Source: Bacteroidales bacterium
GTDB lineage: Bacteria; Bacteroidota; Bacteroidia; Bacteroidales; F082
Direction of reading: 5' to 3'
Assembly (NCBI GenBank): GCA_023229135.1
Contig: JALNZT010000008.1
Span: 62,001 to 126,000 of the forward strand
DNA length: 64,000 nucleotides
Part shown: piece after piece, positions 9,112 to 17,115 of the stretch
Numbering within the stretch: the first letter of the stretch is position 1
Layout of the letters: each line of letters opens with the position of its first letter
Translations under genes and position numbers: made by a program
Notes under the pieces: model-generated
What the model was told of the DNA's origin: nothing
The model's input: the letters and a program-made list of their open reading frames with translations, nothing else
Database searches by the model: none

Positions 9112-9903
9112 TTAGCGCGCTTGCTTATACTCCAAAGCAGCCTTTAAAAACAATGCTGCCAGTGGTTTAGACAATTCTCCGGCCAAGGGTTTCCATTCGG
9201 GATGCCATTGCACGGTAAGCAAGAATCCTTTTTCAGGATTTTTAAACACAATAGCTTCCGGTAGGCCATCTTCGCTGCGGGCCACTACCAACAGGCTTTC
9301 CGCCAGCTTGTCAATTCCCTGGTGGTGGTTGCTGGCAACAAGGTGCGCTTTACGCGAAAAATCTGCCAGCGGAAAAACCGTCTTTTCAGGAAAAATCAGG
9401 TGCTGTGTCCAGCCGTGCCCATCAGTACGATGTAGTTTTTCGCTATCGGTTTCATCATCCAGATCGATATACAGTGTGCCGCCTTGGTGAATATTGATCA
9501 GCTGCAATCCACGGCAAATTCCCAGAACAGGCAACTGCTTTTCCAGTGCATAAGTTAGCGCAATCATTTCTAGCGAATCGCGGCGTTGATTGAAAATGCC
9601 ACAGCGGGCGGTGTCGGCTTCGCGGCCATAAAGTCCGGGGTAAATATCATTACCGCCGCTGAGCAACAGCGCATCACAGCTATCCAAAATGGCAGGAATT
9701 TCATCGATTTCATAGTCATAAAGCACAACAGTTTGGATATTGGCGTCAGCCTCCAAAAGCCAGTTGGCATATTGATGGCTTTCGGGCGGGCGTTCCCAGG
9801 AAACAGCAATGGTAAGTGCTTCATGCTGAGCTGATAATTGAAAAGTAGTGATCCATAAAAGCAAAAAGAATCCGAGCTGAAAATAATGTTTAAATGTGCG
9901 CAT
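9112..9903 (-). CDS. Exported gamma-glutamyl-gamma-aminobutyrate hydrolase-like protein (peptidase C26)
   Basis: A 263-residue class-I glutamine amidotransferase-fold hydrolase of the PuuD/peptidase C26 family. The triad is visible: nucleophile C130 in LPVLGICRGLQLIN and H234/E236 in VQWHPEWKP; SNHHQG (~191-196) is also typical. The oxyanion-side loop LLLSGGNDIYPGLYG is at ~80-93. Unlike cytoplasmic PuuD it begins with a clear signal peptide (MRTFKHYFQLGFFLLLWITT, cleavage near LSA-Q), so it probably acts in the periplasm on gamma-glutamyl amides or small peptides. It is a single gene, convergent with the cupin gene. The substrate is inferred only from the family. Confidence 0.88.
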   Translation of the reverse strand: MRTFKHYFQLGFFLLLWITTFQLSAQHEALTIAVSWERPPESHQYANWLLEADANIQTVVLYDYEIDEIPAILDSCDALLLSGGNDIYPGLYGREADTARCGIFNQRRDSLEMIALTYALEKQLPVLGICRGLQLINIHQGGTLYIDLDDETDSEKLHRTDGHGWTQHLIFPEKTVFPLADFSRKAHLVASNHHQGIDKLAESLLVVARSEDGLPEAIVFKNPEKGFLLTVQWHPEWKPLAGELSKPLAALFLKAALEYKQAR

Positions 9904-9967
9904 GACAGTAGTTTTGGTTGGTTCAAAGTTAAAAATTTTTGTTGATTTGAAAATAATTCTACCCTAA

Positions 9968-10014
9968 AGTCAGAACGCGACTGTTGCTTGTCGCAATACA
10001 GTCGCACCCTGACT
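9968..10014. repeat. 47-bp REP-like palindrome, copy A
   Basis: An imperfect palindrome: outer arms AGTCAG/CTGACT, a 3x3 internal loop (AAC/ACC), inner arms GCGACTG/CAGTCGC, then TTGC/GCAA closing a TTGTC loop with a 2-base bulge. It lies between the C26 gene and the LytTR regulator gene. A second copy of exactly the same length that aligns without gaps is at 14284-14330, so this is an interspersed element and not just a terminator. Confidence 0.65.
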
Positions 10015-10160
10015 TGTATGTACCGAAAAAGGTGACCAAAACTTCTACCGTTTATACACCCAATGCAATCGCTTACAAGATAAACGCCCCTTTCCTCAAA
10101 TAGATGCTGCGCTATCGGGTTTTTTGTTTAATTTTAAAGCTGTAAATTTTTGATCAAAAA

Positions 10161-10928
10161 ATGAATACAACCAATTGCATTATCATAGATGACGAAATGA
10201 ACGCCCGCGAGGCACTCAAAGGGCTTATTGAGCGTTATTTTAGTGATAAAATTACTGTTTTGGAGCTGTGCAAATCTGTGCAAGAAGGCGTTAAAGCCAT
10301 CAATAAACACCAACCTGATATTGTTTTTCTGGACATAGAAATGCCACATGACAATGGTTTTGAACTGTTAAAATATTTCAAAAATATCAATTTTGAAGTT
10401 GTTTTTACTACTGCTCACCGAAAATATGCTATCGAAGCCATCAAACTCGCTGCCTTTGATTACCTGCTGAAACCTATCAATATTGTTGAATTGCAGGACG
10501 TGCTCAATCGCTTTCGGCTCAACCGTTTAAAAAAGCAAAAAGACGAGCGACTGCAACGCTTGCTCACCAATTTGGCAGGTTCCGGAAGCGGATTTTCACG
10601 GATTGCCCTGCCCACACTCACCGGATATCAACTCGAAAACTACCACGGCATAACGCATTGTGTAGCCGAAGAAAATTATAGCCGGATTTTTACGGTTGAC
10701 GGCAGGCAGATATTGGTTTCTAAAAACCTGGGGCTGCTGCAGGAATTGTTGCCCGAAAAGCTTTTCTTTAGAATCCATAAATCCTACCTGGTAAACCTTA
10801 ACTATGTAAAGACTTATAGCCGATATCAGCGGCATTTTATTACGCTGGAAGACGGCACAGAGTTGGATGTTGCCAAGCGCAGAATTGATGATTTTGTGCA
10901 GGCTATTTCATCTTATACTAAAGCATAA
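10161..10928 (+). CDS. LytTR family response regulator
   Basis: A 255-residue two-component regulator. The receiver domain (~4-120) has the acidic pocket D10/D11/E12, phospho-acceptor D58 in IVFLDIEMP, the T83/T84 switch (VVFTTAHR) and K104 (YLLKPI). A LytTR DNA-binding domain follows (~150-250, ENYSRIFTVDGRQILVSKNL, FFRIHKSYLVNL, FITLEDGTELDVAKRR). It starts a two-gene unit: the kinase gene begins 5 bp after its stop. The LytS-type kinase is the expected phosphodonor. Target genes are not identifiable from the window. Confidence 0.95.
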   Translation: MNTTNCIIIDDEMNAREALKGLIERYFSDKITVLELCKSVQEGVKAINKHQPDIVFLDIEMPHDNGFELLKYFKNINFEVVFTTAHRKYAIEAIKLAAFDYLLKPINIVELQDVLNRFRLNRLKKQKDERLQRLLTNLAGSGSGFSRIALPTLTGYQLENYHGITHCVAEENYSRIFTVDGRQILVSKNLGLLQELLPEKLFFRIHKSYLVNLNYVKTYSRYQRHFITLEDGTELDVAKRRIDDFVQAISSYTKA

Positions 10929-10933
10929 ATCAA

Positions 10934-13900
10934 ATGATAAACAAGTGGTTATTAGGATTAGTATTGCTTTTTGCAACATTGTGTTTGCAGGGACAACGCT
11001 ATTCGTATAACCAATTCACTGCGCTTGAAGGCTTGCCGTCTAATGCTGTGCGCTCCTCACTGATTGATTCGCGCAATTGGTTTTGGGTAGGTACTGATGC
11101 GGGCGTGGCACGTTATCAGGATGGTAGTTTTGTGAGCGACCCACGCCTAGACACACTCAATGGAATGCGGGTGTGGGCCATTGCCGAAGACAATGAAAAC
11201 AAACTTTGGTTTGGCACCTATGGCCATGGATTAGCTTGCTTTTCCGGGGACAGCCTGAAATGGTATAACAAAAAAAACAGTGCTTTAGCAGACGATTTTA
11301 TCAGGATTTTAAAATTCCTGCCAGAACATAAACAGCTACTAATAGGAGGCAGTAATATATTTGCTGTAATGACGGAAAATTCAATACAACATTATGAGAT
11401 TACAGCTAAAATAAATCCGTTTCATGTAGTTGATTTTATGCTAAATAAGGGAGAATATTATATATTGATGGGTGAGAGGGACAGATTCGTCAGCTATAAT
11501 CCTGAAAGCCGTAAAATACAATACATTCAGCATAGTTTCAACTCAAAATACCGCTTGTGGGCTGGAATAGTTACACGGAATAATGAAACTTACTTTGGAA
11601 TTGATCGCGACCGTTACGCATATAAATCAGCCGAAAAAGAATTCGTCCAAGAAGGCCTTGGACAGGTGTTTGAATGGCTTGAAGATCCCGAAGGCGATGT
11701 GTGGGCTGCCGCCTGGAAAGCAGAAGGCCCCGGCGGCCTCTTTCGTTTTAGAAATGGTGAAATGACTGATTTTACCAAACTTTTAGGCCTAGAAAACGTA
11801 AATGGTTGGGGACTGGAATATGATTCTACCAATTCCTGTTTGTGGTTTTTAACACTCAATATGGGACTTATTCAGATTCCCAAAACAAACTTTGAATATT
11901 ATGAATTGCCAGATTATATCCCTTCCGACGAAAGCATTAAAGCCATTCAATCCGATTTGGAAGGTACGATTTGGATTTGCACGGAAACCAATCTACTTAA
12001 ATACAGCAATGGCAGCTATCACAAGATGAAGGAAGGGGAATTCATAGAGGTGTTTTTAAATTATATTAAAAGCAATTTTTCAGAATTATTTAATTTTATA
12101 AAAACCACTTCTGATAGATTAATCGAATCTAGGTTAAACCAATTTAAAAATGATAATTATGATCTATATTTATTATCATACCTCAATAATTTATTAAATC
12201 TTAATATGACAGAGAAAACTAAAGGTAGCGAGGCTTTATACAATCAAATATGGAAGGACATAGCGCAATACGATTTAAAAAATTATGTTGGAAATCCTGC
12301 TATTAAATTTTACGCTATACAAATTATAAACAAAAATAACCTAATCATTGCTAGCTCATTGGGTTTGTTTGATTACAATATAGAAAACAATAAGCTCATT
12401 TACTCATTATCAAAATCATTTGATTATCAAAATTTAAATCTAACGGAAGACAGCCTTATTTTACAAACAGGAAGCTTCATAAAGTTCATAATCCGTTCAC
12501 AATATAAAGCCGGTAAGCTCTTATCGCTTCCTAAATTAAGTATTGAGAACACCCCTGAGCTTCCACAAAATATATTTATTTTGAACACTGTTGGCAATCG
12601 ACACTGGTACGGCACGCTTTACACCGGTTTATATTCAAGCATAGGTAATGAATATACCCACCTCAATAAACAATACCCAAAGTTGCCTCAGCAAATTTCA
12701 GCTATTGCATTGGCTGATGATAGTTTAGCGATCGTAGGTGGCAATAATGGTAAGGTTTATATTTTTTCAAATAATGCGGAAAAACCACTATTATTAAAAA
12801 CTATTGGGGCGCAAGATGGACTAAAAGCAAAAACAATTATGTGGATGCAAAATGACGGTCAAGGATTCCTATGGGTGTCAACTAATGAGGCTTTGTATCG
12901 AATTGCGCTAAATTCTATACTAAAGCCCACTATCAATATAGAAGTTTACGACAGAAACGATGGCTATAAGGCCTATAAATATTATAAGTCAACCACCGAT
13001 TTGGATGGCAATATTTGGACAGAAGCAGACCATGCCCTATTAAAAATCAATACTAATCCAGCTGATCAGCTACCTCCTGATAAAATAAAAGTAGAACTAA
13101 GACAGATCGACCTATTTCACAAGCCGGTAGAGTGGAACAAGCTAACGAATACCAATGCTTGGACACAACTACCACAAAATCCGGTATTTAATCACGATCA
13201 AAACTATTTTACCTTTCATTTTATCAGCAATAACCGCATCAATCCCCAGCAGGATTATTACAGCTATCGGCTGTTGGGCCTCGACACAAGCTGGTCTGTC
13301 GCTAGCACTGAAAAAAGGGCCATATTTACCAACCTTGATCCTGGTAATTACACTTTTGAGCTGCGCCTGCACAAACCAATTAACATCACACGGCACACAC
13401 TTTCGTATCCTTTTAATATTTTAAAACCTTGGTGGCAGCAATGGTGGTTTATCGTGCTGGTTTTGGCTGCTTTTATCGCTTTGCTATACACCGCAATGAG
13501 TTGGCGCTTTCGCTTTTTGCGTGAGCAACAAAAAAGAAAATATATGGTGCAGCAACAACTCACGGAACTAAAGCTGAAAGCACTGCAGGCACAGATGAAT
13601 CCACATTTTGTATTTAATGTGCTTACTGCCATACAAAATGCAATACTAAAAAACGAGATTGATAATGCCATCAACTACCTTGCCGATGTTTCGCGCCTGA
13701 TCCGACGCACCTTGGATTACGCTTCCGAGAAATATATCAGCTTAGAAGATGAAATAGAATATGTTGAAAACTACCTGCGCCTCGAAAAAATACGAATGAA
13801 CAGCAGGCTAAGGACAACTATTGAAATTGACTCAAAACTTGACCCACAAACAGCCATGATACCACCAATGCTTTTACAGCCACTGATTGAAAATGCAATA

Positions 13901-14173
13901 AAACACGGTCTCAACAAAAAAGAAGATACCGTAGATATTTTAATCCGCTTCGAGAAAATTAACGACACCAAATACCACTGTATTGTAGAAGACAAAGGTG
14001 AAGGCATCAGTCTGAAAACCAACTCAAGCCATATCTCGCGCGGCCTCGATATGATTTACACCCGCATCCAACTGCTCAACGAAGAGTTTGGCGAACAAGC
14101 TTTTGCCTTTATTATTTCTAATAAAGTGAAGCCGGAAACGGGTGCAAGGATGGTGGTGGAGATGAGGATTTGA
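10934..14173 (+). CDS. Propeller-type sensor histidine kinase (reg_prop, Y_Y_Y, LytS-like kinase)
   Basis: A 1079-residue membrane sensor kinase. After a signal peptide (~1-20, LQGQ-R) comes a periplasmic two-component-regulator propeller (repeats such as GLPSNAVRSSLIDSRNWFWV, MRVWAIAEDNENKLWFGTYG, SIKAIQSDLEGTIWICTE, TIMWMQNDGQGFLWVSTNEA). A Y_Y_Y domain (~755-830, NYFTFHFISNN, YYSYRLLGLDTSWS) leads to one transmembrane helix (~838-858). The kinase is LytS-like: a HisKA_7TM/His_kinase box QMNPHFVFNVL with H891, and an ATPase N-box LIENAIKHGL. There is no fused receiver or HTH; signalling goes to the adjacent LytTR regulator. Bases ~12040-12530 encode an AT-rich, Asn/Ile/Lys-rich segment without clear propeller repeats, an apparent insertion in the sensor. 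Confidence 0.93.
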   Translation: MINKWLLGLVLLFATLCLQGQRYSYNQFTALEGLPSNAVRSSLIDSRNWFWVGTDAGVARYQDGSFVSDPRLDTLNGMRVWAIAEDNENKLWFGTYGHGLACFSGDSLKWYNKKNSALADDFIRILKFLPEHKQLLIGGSNIFAVMTENSIQHYEITAKINPFHVVDFMLNKGEYYILMGERDRFVSYNPESRKIQYIQHSFNSKYRLWAGIVTRNNETYFGIDRDRYAYKSAEKEFVQEGLGQVFEWLEDPEGDVWAAAWKAEGPGGLFRFRNGEMTDFTKLLGLENVNGWGLEYDSTNSCLWFLTLNMGLIQIPKTNFEYYELPDYIPSDESIKAIQSDLEGTIWICTETNLLKYSNGSYHKMKEGEFIEVFLNYIKSNFSELFNFIKTTSDRLIESRLNQFKNDNYDLYLLSYLNNLLNLNMTEKTKGSEALYNQIWKDIAQYDLKNYVGNPAIKFYAIQIINKNNLIIASSLGLFDYNIENNKLIYSLSKSFDYQNLNLTEDSLILQTGSFIKFIIRSQYKAGKLLSLPKLSIENTPELPQNIFILNTVGNRHWYGTLYTGLYSSIGNEYTHLNKQYPKLPQQISAIALADDSLAIVGGNNGKVYIFSNNAEKPLLLKTIGAQDGLKAKTIMWMQNDGQGFLWVSTNEALYRIALNSILKPTINIEVYDRNDGYKAYKYYKSTTDLDGNIWTEADHALLKINTNPADQLPPDKIKVELRQIDLFHKPVEWNKLTNTNAWTQLPQNPVFNHDQNYFTFHFISNNRINPQQDYYSYRLLGLDTSWSVASTEKRAIFTNLDPGNYTFELRLHKPINITRHTLSYPFNILKPWWQQWWFIVLVLAAFIALLYTAMSWRFRFLREQQKRKYMVQQQLTELKLKALQAQMNPHFVFNVLTAIQNAILKNEIDNAINYLADVSRLIRRTLDYASEKYISLEDEIEYVENYLRLEKIRMNSRLRTTIEIDSKLDPQTAMIPPMLLQPLIENAIKHGLNKKEDTVDILIRFEKINDTKYHCIVEDKGEGISLKTNSSHISRGLDMIYTRIQLLNEEFGEQAFAFIISNKVKPETGARMVVEMRI

Positions 14174-14482
14174 TGAGGCTTCTTGTGCAAGTTTTCTTCT
14201 ACTATCTCCTTAAAAATTGACAGTATTAGACCATCTCACCGGCCCCGTGCCAATCCATATCAGTATAACCTCTTATCGGTTTTAGTCAGGGCGAGATTGT
14301 TTGTCGTCGCCGCATAGTCGCAACCTGGCTGGCAGAAACAGGTCTGTTTTTGTAAAACAAAAGATGATATTTATCATTTAACTACCTGGGAATAAATATA
14401 ATACATTGGATTAAAACACACTAATACAGTACCTTGACGCCAAGAACACCTTAGCATTATTTCTTTGGATTAATAATTAATT
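14174..14482. other. Intergenic region with a REP-like repeat
   Basis: A 309-bp region with no supportable gene. It contains the second 47-bp REP-like palindrome (14284-14330) and the 13-base sequence TTAGACCATCTCA (14226-14238), which recurs at 23125-23137. A promoter for the PocR-PAS gene is expected near its right end, but no convincing TAnnTTTG box could be assigned. Confidence 0.6.
14284..14330. repeat. 47-bp REP-like palindrome, copy B
   Basis: Aligns without gaps to the 9968-10014 copy (shared AGTCAG start, TAGTCGC/CAGTCGC right inner arm, CTGGCT/CTGACT end). The pairing is more degenerate than in copy A. It lies between the propeller kinase gene and the PocR-PAS gene. Confidence 0.55.
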
Positions 14483-14518
14483 ATGTGTAAGTTTGAATCG
14501 TTTTTAAAACACCAACTC

Positions 14519-17101
14519 ATGGAAACCAAGCTCCTGAATTTAATCGATTTCGATAAAGTTGAGCCACTTCTGGAGAGCTTCAACAAAATAACAGGATTTG
14601 CAACAGCGATCATAGACCTCGAAGGAAAAGTTTTATCCAAATCGGGCTGGAGTCAATTATGCACTGACTTTCATCGTATTCATCCGGAAATCTCAAAAAA
14701 GTGCCGCATCAGCGATACTGAATTGGCAGGAAAACTAACCAAAGATGAAAGATTTCATTGCTCCAAATGTTTAAACGGCTTGGTTGATGTTGCGATTCCC
14801 ATTGTAATCAACAGTAAACATATCGCCAATCTGTTTTCAGGACAATTTCTTTTTGAAGAAGCTAATCGTCAGTTTTTTAAAAAGCAAGCCGGAAAGTATG
14901 GTTTTGATGAAAAAAAGTACCTGGAAGCACTCGATAAGATTCCGGTAGCTTCTGAAGAAAAAGTAAAAACCGCTATGGACTTTTTACTCAGTATCACCCA
15001 AATGATAAGTGATATCACTGAAAGAAAGTTGGCTGACGAAAAATTTCAAATATCATTCAAGTTTAACCCTGTACCTCAGGCCATACTCAGCCTCAATGGT
15101 GCATTTATTGAGTCCAATCAGGCCTTTGCCAAATTGATAGGATTTTCCAATGAAGAAATTATTGGCAAAACAGCATTAGATTTGGGATTATTCAGCCATG
15201 AGAAGCAAGATAAATTGGCAAGTTATGCAAGCGCATCAGGTGGAACAGTTAAAAATGCTTTAGCCAAATTTAAAACTCGGGATGGCAGTTTACGTGACAT
15301 CCTCTATTCTGTTGAACCAATTGTTTTGAACGGGGATCCGCATCGTTTAGTGATGGGAATTGATGTAACAGAACAAAAGTTAGCAGAAGAGCAGGTTCGC
15401 TTTCAGGCCAACTTGTTGGAGGCTGTTGAAAAAGCTGTAATTGTAACAAACCAGGATGGAATAATCAGCTATTGGAATCCCTTTGCTGAAAAGCTTTATG
15501 GCTGGCTTGCAAAGGAAGTTATCGGACGTAATATTGTTGATGTAAATGTTCCACAACTTTCGCGAGATCAGGCGTCCGGGATTATGGCTCAGCTTGGAGC
15601 AGGCAAAAGTTGGGCTGGTGAATTTCCCGTTCAAAAGCGCGACGGGACTATCTTTCCGGCATTCGTAACAAATACACCAATTACTAATACTGAGGGAGAA
15701 CTGACCGCTATCATAGGAATATCAACAGATATTACTGAACGCAAGAAAATCGAGAGTTCCTTGAAAGAAAGCCAAAAATTCAATGAAACTTTGCTTAATA
15801 CTTCACCAGACATCATTTATATATACGATCTTATTGAAAATAGAAATGTATATAGCAATGAGGGAATACAAAGAATTTTAGGCTATTCCATTGATGAACT
15901 CCAGGAAATGGGGAATGAACTTATTCCATCCATAATGCATAAAGAAGATTATGAGGTTCATTTAACTAAAACCTTGCCTGTCTATCAAACTGCGAAGAAC
16001 GGAGAATTGATTGAACACGAATACCGTATGAGGCATAAAAATGGTGAGTGGCGGTGGTTGCGCTCGAAAGAATCAATTTTTAAGAGAAATCCTGATCATT
16101 CTCCAAAACAGCTGTTTGGTATTATTAGCGATATTACTCATTCAAAGGAAGCGCGTCAAAAGCTGTTAGAAGAAAAAAACAAAGCCCAACAATACCTGGA
16201 AATTGCAGAAGTGATTTTACTGAGTATTGATTTAGATGGAATAGTACAATTAATAAATCCTAAAGGCTGTGAGGTTTTAGGATATACAGAAGAAGAAATA
16301 CTAGGACAAGCCTGGTATGATAATTTTGTTCCTCAACGAATGAGAAAATCAATTAAGAAAGTTGTCAAGAAAATTTTCTCCGGAGAAATAGAATCAGCAA
16401 AATATTTTGAAAATGAAATCTTAACAAAATCGGGTGAAGAGAAATTAATTGCATGGAATAATTCAGTTCTAAAAGATGAAAAAGGAAAAATAATAGGAAC
16501 ACTTAGTTCGGGTGAAGATATTACTGAGCGAAAAAAAGCAGAGCAAGCTCTTATTGAAAGTGAAGAGAAATTCCGAACATTCTCAAAAATATCTCCCGTT
16601 GGCATATTTGTTACGGATGCAAATGGTAAAACAACCTACTTTAATGATAAACTAGTTGAAATTACAGGAATGCCCATAGAAGAAGGAAAAGGAGATGGTT
16701 GGGTTGAAAGCATTCATCCCGACGATAGAGAAATAGTGAGCAGGGTATGGCACAAAAGCACCGAATCAAGATCCAAGTTCGACCTTACCTATAGGTATAA
16801 AAATAAACAGGGCATGATAACCTGGACTATCTGTCAGTCGGTTCCGATGCGAGACACAAACGGAAAATTAATCGGATTTGTTGGCAGCGTGGTTGATATT
16901 ACCAGCCTAAAGCAAGCCGAAGATGAGCTTGAAAAGCACAAAAATCATTTAGAGAAATTAGTGAATGAGCGGACCAAAGACCTGGAAATGAAAATATCGG
17001 AAATTGAAAGGATGAACAAACTCTTCGTTGGGCGCGAATTAAGGATGAAGGAATTGAAAGGGATTATAAAGGTTTTGGAAGAAAAACTGAAAAAGACTTA
17101 A
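14519..17101 (+). CDS. PocR domain multi-PAS sensor protein without kinase domain
   Basis: A cytoplasmic sensor of 860 residues from this start. An in-frame ATG at 14483 would add 12 residues, but the paralog downstream begins exactly at the position matching 14519 (METKLLNLIDFDK against MKNKLIDIIDFEK). The N-terminal ~150 residues are a PocR ligand-binding domain with conserved Cys residues (LCTDFHR, SKKCRISDTELAGK, CSKCLNGLVD). Five PAS domains follow, each ending in a DITE/DVTE-type motif (about 175-290, 295-412, 418-550, 555-685, 688-810). The protein then ends in a coiled coil (HLEKLVNERTKDLEMKI onward) with no HisKA or HATPase, no output domain and no sign of a frameshift. It lies 14 bp upstream of a PocR-PAS kinase, so it may be a regulatory partner or decoy for that kinase. 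Ligand unknown. Confidence 0.9.
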   Translation: METKLLNLIDFDKVEPLLESFNKITGFATAIIDLEGKVLSKSGWSQLCTDFHRIHPEISKKCRISDTELAGKLTKDERFHCSKCLNGLVDVAIPIVINSKHIANLFSGQFLFEEANRQFFKKQAGKYGFDEKKYLEALDKIPVASEEKVKTAMDFLLSITQMISDITERKLADEKFQISFKFNPVPQAILSLNGAFIESNQAFAKLIGFSNEEIIGKTALDLGLFSHEKQDKLASYASASGGTVKNALAKFKTRDGSLRDILYSVEPIVLNGDPHRLVMGIDVTEQKLAEEQVRFQANLLEAVEKAVIVTNQDGIISYWNPFAEKLYGWLAKEVIGRNIVDVNVPQLSRDQASGIMAQLGAGKSWAGEFPVQKRDGTIFPAFVTNTPITNTEGELTAIIGISTDITERKKIESSLKESQKFNETLLNTSPDIIYIYDLIENRNVYSNEGIQRILGYSIDELQEMGNELIPSIMHKEDYEVHLTKTLPVYQTAKNGELIEHEYRMRHKNGEWRWLRSKESIFKRNPDHSPKQLFGIISDITHSKEARQKLLEEKNKAQQYLEIAEVILLSIDLDGIVQLINPKGCEVLGYTEEEILGQAWYDNFVPQRMRKSIKKVVKKIFSGEIESAKYFENEILTKSGEEKLIAWNNSVLKDEKGKIIGTLSSGEDITERKKAEQALIESEEKFRTFSKISPVGIFVTDANGKTTYFNDKLVEITGMPIEEGKGDGWVESIHPDDREIVSRVWHKSTESRSKFDLTYRYKNKQGMITWTICQSVPMRDTNGKLIGFVGSVVDITSLKQAEDELEKHKNHLEKLVNERTKDLEMKISEIERMNKLFVGRELRMKELKGIIKVLEEKLKKT

Positions 17102-17115
17102 AAACCGGATATTGG

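Noticed and set aside
9570..10007. 145-codon ORF on the minus strand overlapping the C26 gene
   Set aside because: Runs out of frame through the start of a well-supported gene and the adjoining REP-like repeat; no family resemblance.
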